Shown here: piece by piece, positions 1 to 6,194 of the stretch
How the letters are laid out: each line of letters begins with the position of its first letter
Position numbering within the stretch: position 1 is the stretch's first letter
NCBI GenBank assembly: GCA_003343995.1
Contig: QAKE01000077.1
Span: 1 to 16,299, forward strand
DNA from: Bacillota bacterium
GTDB taxonomy: Bacteria; Bacillota; Clostridia; Christensenellales; Borkfalkiaceae
Direction: 5' to 3'
Length of the DNA stretch: 16,299 bases
The notes under the pieces: generated by a model
What the model was told of the DNA's origin: nothing
The model's database searches: none
What the model saw: the letters and a program-made list of their open reading frames with translations, nothing else
Translations under genes and position numbers: made by a program

Positions 1-16
1 AGGAGAGTAGAAAAAT
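1..16. repeat. Left inverted terminal repeat / replication origin
   Basis: The window opens with AGGAGAGTAGAAAAAT. The right end read inward gives AAAGGAGAGTAGAAATAT, so 15 of 16 bases match. A second block, AGCGTT, sits at the same distance from both ends (21-26 here, 16272-16277 at the right). In phi29-type phages the ends are the replication origins and the terminal protein is covalently attached to the 5' nucleotide. The right copy has two additional terminal A residues, so the left end of this record is probably two bases short. This reading is supported by the terminal protein and protein-primed polymerase genes in the same molecule. Confidence 0.85.
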
Positions 17-18
17 AA

Positions 19-88
19 TGAGCGTTCATCACCAGCTTCTAGTCACCGTCAATAAGTCGTCTTACAGAAACCAAGCAATGAACGCTCA
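19..88 (-). terminator. Hairpin with 11-bp stem followed by U-rich tract at genome end
   Basis: Positions 19-29 (TGAGCGTTCAT) and 78-88 (ATGAACGCTCA) are perfect 11-bp inverted repeats around a 48-nt loop. Read on the minus strand, the direction of all transcription, the stem is followed by TTATTTTTCT. That fits a terminator for the final transcript, although the loop is unusually long. The loop can form a small inner hairpin (TAAG-ACGA-CTTA on the minus strand). The outer arm overlaps the conserved AGCGTT block of the terminal repeat, so the element may instead, or also, act in origin recognition. Confidence 0.45.
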
Positions 89-101
89 CAACTAGCACCA
101 A

Positions 102-296
102 TTAATCCTCCAATTTAGAGCCAATAAAATAATCACCCCGTATACAAGAAACACAAGCACTATGGCCCTGTCGTTGTCGTTCTTTAGCAAACCTTACCGT
201 CTCCTTTCCATATTCACGTGTGCATTCACGATAAAATCGGCATTTTATCGTGCACACTGAACTCCGATAATTCCGTTTATAACAATCAACTTGCAT
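102..296 (-). CDS. Small six-cysteine protein, function unknown
   Basis: A 64-aa protein starting MQVDCYK, the last gene of the leftward transcript. The start is the ATG two bases after the ATPase stop codon. An upstream in-frame ATG at 308 lies inside the ATPase gene and is less likely. Neither start has a strong Shine-Dalgarno site, so translational coupling to the ATPase is likely. Six cysteines are visible at about residues 5, 15, 19, 24, 47 and 50, the last two as CVSC, in a very basic sequence rich in Arg and Lys. This suggests a small zinc-binding and possibly nucleic-acid-binding protein, which is inference only. I do not recognise the family. In phi29 the gene 16 region is likewise followed by small early genes, but no specific homologue can be named. 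Confidence 0.6.
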   Translation of the reverse strand: MQVDCYKRNYRSSVCTIKCRFYRECTREYGKETVRFAKERQRQGHSACVSCIRGDYFIGSKLED

Positions 297-298
297 AA

Positions 299-1348
299 CT
301 AACCACACATTCTCATTATATCCCTGAACCAGTTCTTCAACTTCATACTCTCATAGTAAACAGCTCCGCATTCATATGCTTCCCTTAAATGCTTGAGCCA
401 TGGGAGTTGTTTAGCTGCCTTGAAGAGCATGACGTTCGGCTTATGGTCATCTGTCGTCACTGAATAGTAAGCACTACATGTAGGGTCAACATTCAAGCTG
501 ATATAGTACCTCCATTGTACAGGGTCTACCCACACACCAATGTCCGTTCCTTTGTAATGCAATGTAAGTCTATATTGTGAACGTTGGGTTTTCTTCTCGA
601 TGAAGTCCTCATTATCCAACAGCCATTCGTTGTTGACGGCATAATCGAGGTACTCGCTATCAGCATTCAACTGGTAGAACTCTGTAGCCAGTTTAGCTTC
701 GCGTACTTTCTCGCATACAACATTCTGCACCAGTATATTCTTGCTCTTCCCGAATCTCTGAATGTCCCCGTTGTACGGCTTATCCAGATGGTAGTAATCG
801 AAGTACGGGTTTGTGATGGACACAGCGTTTGACAAGAACAGAACAATGCAGCGCGGATGATCTGTACCAGGTCGCGCAATGGACTCGTACAAGTCGTTGA
901 ACACCCGTACCTCGTCAGGAAGATATCCTCCGTTACCCTTCTTGGCAGTGATGAACTCATCGAATATGATGACGCGAACGTTGGGGAAGGAATCACCTTT
1001 GAGCGCCTGATCTGCGCAGGACAGCTGCACAGCGTACCCCATGATCTCGCCATCGCAGTAAAGGGTATTGCTCTCGGCGCTCAACTTGTGGTCTGGGAAC
1101 TCCCTCTGCACAGCCTGGAAGATGCGCCCGTGCTTCTGCTTTGTGATCTTTCGCAATTCCTCTTCGCGGCGGCGAACGTACACCCATTCCCAGGCGATAC
1201 CCTTGCTCTTCCATTTAAGGTACTGCTCTATGCAGTATTTCAGTGCCCCGTAGGTCTTGCCCGTACCTCGCGGCCCGATAAAGAAGTTGTAAAGGCAGTT
1301 GTACGACAGAGGACGCATAATGTCCCAGTAGTCCTCTGATCTTACCAT
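299..1348 (-). CDS. DNA packaging ATPase (phi29 gp16 type)
   Basis: A 349-aa protein, close to the 332 aa of phi29 gp16. The Walker A motif is GPRGTGKT (residues 25-32) and the Walker B motif is VIIFDEF, with Asp130 and Glu131. A run of arginines at residues 59-61 (YVRRR) is typical of additional-strand catalytic-glutamate (ASCE) packaging motors. The N-terminal half is the ATPase. The C-terminal half (from about residue 210) should be the vestigial nuclease-like domain that in phi29 contacts DNA and pRNA. The protein would sit as a ring on the portal vertex and pump DNA-TP into the prohead. The start was chosen at ATG 1348 because AAGGAGG lies four bases upstream. The frame stays open to 1450, but that extension has no ribosome binding site and crosses a structured non-coding stretch. 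It follows the endolysin gene, as in phi29. Confidence 0.95.
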   Translation of the reverse strand: MVRSEDYWDIMRPLSYNCLYNFFIGPRGTGKTYGALKYCIEQYLKWKSKGIAWEWVYVRRREEELRKITKQKHGRIFQAVQREFPDHKLSAESNTLYCDGEIMGYAVQLSCADQALKGDSFPNVRVIIFDEFITAKKGNGGYLPDEVRVFNDLYESIARPGTDHPRCIVLFLSNAVSITNPYFDYYHLDKPYNGDIQRFGKSKNILVQNVVCEKVREAKLATEFYQLNADSEYLDYAVNNEWLLDNEDFIEKKTQRSQYRLTLHYKGTDIGVWVDPVQWRYYISLNVDPTCSAYYSVTTDDHKPNVMLFKAAKQLPWLKHLREAYECGAVYYESMKLKNWFRDIMRMCG

Positions 1349-1370
1349 GCTTCCTCCTTTCATACAGAGC

Positions 1371-1527
1371 GCCCGCGGTGGAGCGAATGCAACACCACGG
1401 GCAAATGCGAGCCGCCACACAACGCCAAGTTCACAATCAGTCACGACCAAGGGCTTCCGCAGAATCTTCCATCTGTGACTCGGCTAGCCGCGAGAACAGT
1501 CAAGCATTGTGCGCTGCGCTCGCGGCT
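1371..1527 (-). ncRNA. Candidate structured RNA between endolysin and ATPase genes
   Basis: The 185-nt gap between the two genes folds on the minus strand. Hairpin I pairs 1519-1527 with 1486-1494 (AGCCGCGAG/CTCGCGGCT, 9 perfect pairs, 24-nt loop). A central helix pairs 1475-1485 with 1439-1444 plus 1410-1414. Hairpin II pairs 1393-1402 with 1371-1380 (10 pairs, one of them a G-U that would be A-C on the other strand). The loops of hairpins I and II contain AAUGC (1508-1504) and GCAUU (1390-1386), a perfect 5-base kissing complement, an arrangement like the interlocking loops of phi29 pRNA. There is no U-tract, so it does not look like a simple terminator. No RNA family is recognised by sequence. 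A pRNA role is inference. Confidence 0.35.
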
Positions 1528-1533
1528 ATCTTA

Positions 1534-2217
1534 CTACTGCTTGGGTGTTATGTCAATCCTGTATTTGTCATCTTCCACAGTGATCGTGGGAAGAGGCAGG
1601 GTGGCGTCCACTTCTCTCCGATCACCTCGCGCGTAGGCCCTCCACTGGTCTGGACTACCATAAAAGATGTTACCATCGACAACTCCTGAATATCCCTTCA
1701 ACCTGATGGACTCGGAGAACTGCCAGCAGCAGAGCAGCCCGTCCACCTTGTTAGTCCACTTGGAGAGGTCTGTGTTCAAGTTTGTGACCTTGACAGGATA
1801 TCTCGCCACCCATCGGTCGCACTCCTTGTTCACTGTTCCCTGGTCGAATCGCCAGGCGTTGGCGTACACCCAGCACCATACGCGCGTCTTGTCGTAGACC
1901 CGTTGCAGGAACCTGTTCACCCATTCCACGCTTTGATCTTCCTCCCAGTCCAGAACGGGGATGCCCTCGCCGAAGTAGTTCCAGCACGAGGAGACGAAGA
2001 AGTCCGCTTCCGCAATCGCGTCGTTGTTCCGCGCATAGTGGTAGAACCCCCAGGGGAGTCCGGCCCTCCGGCACAGCTGCACCACTCGGTCGCACTCGGG
2101 GTTGACGTATGTCCTGCCCTCCGTGGCCTTGGTGATGCAGAACTCCACCTGGGGGAGTTTCGTCGGGTCGATCTTGCCCTGGTGGGAGGATACGTCGATT
2201 CCTCGCATGGTTGCCAT
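1534..2217 (-). CDS. Endolysin, GH25 lysozyme (N-acetylmuramidase)
   Basis: A 227-aa glycoside hydrolase family 25 protein that cuts the beta-1,4 bond after N-acetylmuramic acid in peptidoglycan, releasing progeny once the holin opens the membrane. Visible hallmarks are GIDVSSHQG at residues 6-14 with Asp8, VLDWEE at 88-93 with Asp90 and Glu92 as the catalytic pair, the FYHYAR segment at 58-63, and a late VDGN (Asp181). The catalytic domain fills residues 1 to about 190. The remaining 40 or so residues are too short for a typical cell-wall-binding domain, so this is an almost bare catalytic enzyme. ATG 2217 has AAGGAG five bases upstream, and that site overlaps the stop codon of the preceding fibre gene. 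There is no signal peptide, so export depends on a holin. Confidence 0.93.
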   Translation of the reverse strand: MATMRGIDVSSHQGKIDPTKLPQVEFCITKATEGRTYVNPECDRVVQLCRRAGLPWGFYHYARNNDAIAEADFFVSSCWNYFGEGIPVLDWEEDQSVEWVNRFLQRVYDKTRVWCWVYANAWRFDQGTVNKECDRWVARYPVKVTNLNTDLSKWTNKVDGLLCCWQFSESIRLKGYSGVVDGNIFYGSPDQWRAYARGDRREVDATLPLPTITVEDDKYRIDITPKQ

Positions 2218-2226
2218 GAGTGCTCC

Positions 2227-3609
2227 TTACTGAGGGGATTTGACCCATAGAGGATAGCTAACGGATCCGCCAGCATAAGTTGCAGCGGCAACTCCACCAT
2301 TAGCAGGCACGAACAGCATAGATGAGCCGCTAAATACGAACTGCCCTATGTAAGTACCATTTGCAGACCATATCGGCACCCGTTTCGTTGAGTTAGAGGC
2401 AGCGAACAACGGCACCTGGTTCATAACGGTGATGTTGGTGCCGATAGTGCTTTTCACTGTAACGTCGCTAAACATTGCGTTCATGATTCCGTCGCAGTTC
2501 ATGAATCGAACGTAGAAGTCAATTTGACTGGTAGAGACGTGGGTTTCATACAGTCGCTCGGTTTTAACACCCCCACCGAAAACCCAGGAGACGATATATT
2601 CAGCCATGATTTTATACAGGTCAACGGTTGGGTGCACACCATCGACGTTCTTGAATCCAAGCTGCCATAGATAGGCTTGGGGGATCATAAGCATAGGCAC
2701 ATTGCTAGAATTGCACCCGGCAACGATCGCCGAATACAGATCGTGCATATGCGTATCCACACCGAAGTTTTTGAACATCATTGGAATTACGATTAGCATA
2801 GCATTGGGAAAATTGGCGTGTGCTTCCTTCATGGTGTTCGCAGCGGCACTGTACAACTGACTGTAAGTCAGCGGAGTCGGGTCGTTCCAGTCATTGAAAC
2901 CGCCGCCAATGATTACGTAATCAATCTGGTCTGCCTCTATTGAAATTTCACTGGCAGCTTTCTGAATTTGATGATAGAAGTTCATTGCGGCACCTGCTTC
3001 GTCCACCCATCCAGAGCCACCATAAGAATAGTTGTACATTGTCCAACCAGTCAGTTGGCATACAAAGTAGGCCAGCTTCTGAGGATAGGAGGTAGAAGGT
3101 GCCATGAACGAGTCGCCGATGAACACGGCAGTCCGCCCCTTCTCGATATCAAGGGGTGTCCTTCGCTCGAAGTCGTCCATACGATTTGCCAGTTCCACAT
3201 CTGCCGCTTCTCGAGCAGTCTCCTCACTATCGATGAGGTGTTGCAATTCAGTGTCCGCACTTGCACGTGCAGTAGCTTCGTCTGCGATGGCCGCCATATT
3301 CGCTTCAATGCCTTTGGCGTTCTGCGTGATTCGCGCGTCGAAGCGTTGAACCTCCTCGCGGTACGCTTCGATCTGGGCATTCCAGTTCCCCGTTTCCAGC
3401 CAGTACTCAGTGTTGTTGATATCAATGCCAGTCGGCACGTACTGCGTGGACGTGTACGAGTTGCCCCGGTGAAGCACGATGGTTAGCGGCTCGTACCCGC
3501 GCGTATCGTTCCACTCGGGAGGATTTGCGAAAACAGGCACGTAGCGAGCTCCTATGTACTCGCGCACGCCGCTGTAATCGGTAGCGGGAGGTGTCTGGTT
3601 GTCTGCCAT
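2227..3609 (-). CDS. Appendage/tail fibre with SGNH (GDSL-like) esterase domain
   Basis: A 460-aa protein. Residues 12 to about 85 (REYIGARYVPVFANPPEW, then a Gly-Tyr-Glu and YWLETGNWNAQ pattern) resemble the virion-anchoring N-terminal domain of many phage fibres. Residues about 85-150 are a charged heptad-like coiled coil (ADEATARASAD, EETAREAADVEL), expected to trimerise. From 160 an SGNH hydrolase follows: block I GDSF with Ser167, block II Gly in YGGSGW near 197-200, block III GGGFND with Asn239, block V DGVHP with Asp323 and His326. All catalytic residues are present. A C-terminal beta-rich module of about 110 residues ends the protein. It probably de-esterifies host surface glycans during adsorption. 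ATG 3609 has AAAGGA six bases upstream. It lies between holin and endolysin, an unusual place for a fibre gene. Confidence 0.85.
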   Translation of the reverse strand: MADNQTPPATDYSGVREYIGARYVPVFANPPEWNDTRGYEPLTIVLHRGNSYTSTQYVPTGIDINNTEYWLETGNWNAQIEAYREEVQRFDARITQNAKGIEANMAAIADEATARASADTELQHLIDSEETAREAADVELANRMDDFERRTPLDIEKGRTAVFIGDSFMAPSTSYPQKLAYFVCQLTGWTMYNYSYGGSGWVDEAGAAMNFYHQIQKAASEISIEADQIDYVIIGGGFNDWNDPTPLTYSQLYSAAANTMKEAHANFPNAMLIVIPMMFKNFGVDTHMHDLYSAIVAGCNSSNVPMLMIPQAYLWQLGFKNVDGVHPTVDLYKIMAEYIVSWVFGGGVKTERLYETHVSTSQIDFYVRFMNCDGIMNAMFSDVTVKSTIGTNITVMNQVPLFAASNSTKRVPIWSANGTYIGQFVFSGSSMLFVPANGGVAAATYAGGSVSYPLWVKSPQ

Positions 3610-3621
3610 TACTGTTCCTTT

Positions 3622-3810
3622 CTATTCGGATTGCTTCTTCTCGAATTCCTCGATATGGTCTAGTCTCTTGGCAATTCCATCGAGAGTAGCGTCAACCTTA
3701 GTGAGAGTAATTGTAAGGTCTTTGATAGTGCGGTCATAGAAATAGAACATAGCACCACAGGCGACGATAGGAAAACCCACAGTGCTAATTGCCTGAACAA
3801 TCTCGTTCAC
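3622..3810 (-). CDS. Probable holin, single transmembrane segment
   Basis: A 62-aa protein, MNEIVQAISTVGFPIVAC at the N terminus. One hydrophobic segment (about residues 7-25) is followed by FYFYDRTIKD and a charged, probably helical tail (KVDATLDGIAKRLDHIEEFEKK). This layout matches the small BhlA/UviB-like single-pass holins. It would form membrane lesions that let the GH25 lysozyme reach the wall. The start codon is GTG at 3810, two bases after the stop of the upstream gene, with AAGGAGG nine bases before it. The downstream endolysin is separated from it by the fibre gene instead of being adjacent. The holin function rests on size, topology and context; no experimental hallmark can be seen in sequence. 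Confidence 0.75.
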   Translation of the reverse strand: MNEIVQAISTVGFPIVACGAMFYFYDRTIKDLTITLTKVDATLDGIAKRLDHIEEFEKKQSE

Positions 3811-3812
3811 TC

Positions 3813-4361
3813 CTATTCGCCTCCTTCGACAACTGGACGAAGGTTCGCTGTCTGAATCGGGCTTCCGTGCGGCTTCTCGGAAACCGTCTCGTGAGCCTGG
3901 TTCGAAGTATACACGGAGTCAACGTCCCAACGCAAGATCAAACGGCCGTAGGTGTCCTCACCGAAGTTCCACCCTGTGTCGAAGATGATGTCTTTCCACG
4001 ACGGAGGAATATAAGCTACGAAGTAGCCTTCCTGGTTCAACCCGAAGAACACCTGTTTCACCAAATGAGTGAACACATATTCCAGGTTATCGTTAATCCA
4101 TTGCTCTACTTGGTCTTTGTAGTAGTCATCGAAGCCTGATTCAACGAAGTCCTGGAACAATTCCTTTAACTTGTTGATCTCTTCCGTATTGAGGTTGATT
4201 CGCTCCAACAGAGTGTTCCAGATCTCCGTCTCCTCATTGAGACGGGCGACAACCTTGCACAGTACTTCATAGTACGACAGAGAGTCATCGTACACAGCGG
4301 GAAGCACTGTTTGACAGAAAATGCGAAGAGGGCTGTACCTCTGTAGCAACGGAATAGCCAT
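3813..4361 (-). CDS. Collar/appendage-associated structural protein
   Basis: A 182-aa protein. The N terminus (PLLQRYSPLRIFCQTVLP, then YDDSLSYYEVLCKVV) resembles the short anchoring domain found at the start of many phage fibre and appendage proteins of Gram-positive hosts. Residues about 45-95 are a predicted helical, acidic stretch (LNTEEINKLKELFQDFVE). The C-terminal part (FFGLNQEGYFVAYIPPSW, GRLILRWDV) looks like a compact beta domain. Its position right after the lower collar matches the place of the phi29 appendage gene (gp12), but it is far shorter and has no visible enzymatic domain. It could be an adaptor that holds the SGNH fibre. ATG 4361 has AGGAGG five bases upstream; an in-frame GTG two codons earlier overlaps that site and was rejected. 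Confidence 0.7.
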   Translation of the reverse strand: MAIPLLQRYSPLRIFCQTVLPAVYDDSLSYYEVLCKVVARLNEETEIWNTLLERINLNTEEINKLKELFQDFVESGFDDYYKDQVEQWINDNLEYVFTHLVKQVFFGLNQEGYFVAYIPPSWKDIIFDTGWNFGEDTYGRLILRWDVDSVYTSNQAHETVSEKPHGSPIQTANLRPVVEGGE

Positions 4362-4370
4362 TCTCACCTC

Positions 4371-5150
4371 CTAACCGATACCCATGAACAGGTCGGCAAG
4401 TTCACGGATAACCATCATATCAATGTTCAAGAACGTCTCGCGGTACTTCTGGAGCATATCGGCCCCAGGAATGTCGTAGCCGTAGTCGTGTTTCTCGCGA
4501 GAACCGTCCTCGTTCTTGTCTCGGTCGCCAGTTTCCTTCTTCTTCTCGTCGGCGGTGTTCTTCCCGCTTCCCGTATTAGAGGCAGTCTGGTCTGTGTTGA
4601 CAGTGCCGCGGTCATATGTCACCGTAGTAGCGTATTGCAAGTTGGAGACAGGGTTGTTCCCAGGGCTGTCCAGCATGCTCATCGGCGTGTCCTGGAACAC
4701 CTCGCGGTCATCTGTAGTGGTGTCGCTGTTGACCGTGCTGTTCTCTTTTCGAGTCCAATCGTCCGTTTGGTCTCTGGTGTTGTCCACTGTCCAATCATCG
4801 GTGTTGTCCACAGTCCACTTCTCGTCGTACTTCATATCTCGCGTGGACAGAGGGTCGAACTCTATCAACTCCGACTTGTAGAGCTGGTTGTAGTACGGCA
4901 TGATCTCCCACATCTTCATTCGCATGAAGTAGCGGAACAGCTCCAACGTCTCAAGCCCGATCTCGCGCATGAAATAGTGACGGATGATCTTGTTGTTCAG
5001 AACCGCTCGATGGGACTCATCGAAGATAGGGTAATCGTCCAAGCCCAGACGATTGTAGATTTGCGGCCAGTTGGACTCCGTAGGCGGGAGCTTCTGGTCT
5101 TTCAACAGCTGCTCAATGGGCCATCTCAGCTGCGTTGTGAACTCGCTCAT
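4371..5150 (-). CDS. Lower collar (tail tube) protein, phi29 gp11 type
   Basis: A 259-aa protein, against 293 aa in phi29. The conserved core is recognisable at residues 60-102: YFMREIGLETLELFRYFM, then MKMWEIMPYYNQLYKSEL, typical of the lower collar family. A low-complexity, Asp/Thr-rich insertion spans about 110-225 and includes tandem 8-residue units (WTVDNTDD, WTVDNTRD). The C terminus returns to a helical segment (IPGADMLQKYRETFLNID). The protein forms the tail tube between portal and knob, and the disordered region may line the channel. ATG 5150 follows the portal stop codon by one base with no convincing Shine-Dalgarno site, so translation is probably coupled to the portal. Confidence 0.88.
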   Translation of the reverse strand: MSEFTTQLRWPIEQLLKDQKLPPTESNWPQIYNRLGLDDYPIFDESHRAVLNNKIIRHYFMREIGLETLELFRYFMRMKMWEIMPYYNQLYKSELIEFDPLSTRDMKYDEKWTVDNTDDWTVDNTRDQTDDWTRKENSTVNSDTTTDDREVFQDTPMSMLDSPGNNPVSNLQYATTVTYDRGTVNTDQTASNTGSGKNTADEKKKETGDRDKNEDGSREKHDYGYDIPGADMLQKYRETFLNIDMMVIRELADLFMGIG

Positions 5151-5151
5151 C

Positions 5152-6186
5152 TTAGATACCCAGTACCTTCCGAATCTTGGCGACCACGCCGCCCTCTCCT
5201 TCTTCGGGATAGCCCGCTCCTCCGTTGCCAGCCGAGCCGCTCCGCATACCCTCCACGGGAATGGGCTGCGAGCCGTATCCCTCTGCCTTGACGTAGGTAC
5301 CGCTGCGGAACGTCACGGAAACGTCGAGACCGAACATCTCGTTTATCTTGTCGCAGGCCTGTTCCCTCGCGTTAAGGCGAGTGAAGCGTGACACTTCCAC
5401 GTCGCCCATGTTGGACATTACCTCGTCGGAGATGAGACGCTCCTTCTTCTCGGTGTTGACGTTCTCAACACCGATATAGGTAAGGGCTTCATTCCAAATT
5501 TGGTGCTTCACGGTCTGCAAGTCCCTGGCGACGAAAGGAACGGTCAAGTCCAGAACTTCCATGTCGAAGTTCTGGGAGTCCTTGTACGTCCACAGCCAAA
5601 GGCGGTTCTCCTCGATTTGCTTCATCATGTTCAATGCCGTAAGCTTGTTCTGCTCGTTTCCTCGAAGAATCTTCGGGGCCTTCTGGTTGATGACGTTGAT
5701 GTCGATTGTACGGTCTAGTTCTGCCAGTCGTTTTGCGTAGAGCATGAGAGAAGGCATCATTGGGACTCGCAGGTAATCGTTAAAGATCAGGACGCTGTCT
5801 TCGTCCGTCAACTCCTTGTTGTACCCATCCGTGGCATAGGCCCTTCGGTCTACAGGGTAGTTGTAGATGTTCCATTCGCCGTTTATCATCGTCGGGAGTA
5901 CTGCGTAGCCCTCTTCGGAAACGCTTGTCCCAGCCAGCATATCGTCCTTGAAGAACACCACCATGCCGTTTTGAAGAAGCCAGTACTCCATCATTCGCTC
6001 GTCCACTCCCTCGGGCAGGCCGTGCCACTCGAATACGGAGATGGCATAGTCCATCAATCGGTACAGGTACATCTGGTACGAAGCGTTGTTCATCCAGTTG
6101 CGCTCTACATCCTGATGAATGTTCTTGTTGTTGATGACGGACTCGGGAGGCACCCCGCCGTCAGGCATATAGAAACCTGTGTACAT
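5152..6186 (-). CDS. Portal / upper collar connector, phi29 gp10 type
   Basis: A 344-aa protein, slightly longer than phi29 gp10 (309 aa). It follows the tail knob gene and precedes the lower collar gene, the fixed order in this phage group. Segments such as LYRLMDYAISVFEWHGLP, YWLLQNGMVVFFKDDMLAG and LMLYAKRLAELDRTIDIN fit the connector fold, which has wing, stem and clip regions. The C-terminal tail is rich in Gly and Glu (YPEEGEGGVV) and may be flexible inside the head. Twelve copies should form the ring through which DNA enters and leaves. ATG 6186 has AGGAGG four bases upstream. The spacing to the knob stop codon is eight bases, so both lie on one message. Confidence 0.9.
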   Translation of the reverse strand: MYTGFYMPDGGVPPESVINNKNIHQDVERNWMNNASYQMYLYRLMDYAISVFEWHGLPEGVDERMMEYWLLQNGMVVFFKDDMLAGTSVSEEGYAVLPTMINGEWNIYNYPVDRRAYATDGYNKELTDEDSVLIFNDYLRVPMMPSLMLYAKRLAELDRTIDINVINQKAPKILRGNEQNKLTALNMMKQIEENRLWLWTYKDSQNFDMEVLDLTVPFVARDLQTVKHQIWNEALTYIGVENVNTEKKERLISDEVMSNMGDVEVSRFTRLNAREQACDKINEMFGLDVSVTFRSGTYVKAEGYGSQPIPVEGMRSGSAGNGGAGYPEEGEGGVVAKIRKVLGI

Positions 6187-6194
6187 CGTACCTC

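Noticed and set aside
1349..1450. N-terminal extension of the packaging ATPase
   Set aside because: The frame is open, but AAGGAGG stands directly before ATG 1348, the extension has no start signal, and the Walker A position from 1348 matches the expected length of the family.
4488..5291. Plus-strand open frame opposite collar and portal genes
   Set aside because: It is antisense to two well-supported structural genes and its product is Val/Leu/Arg-rich without motifs.
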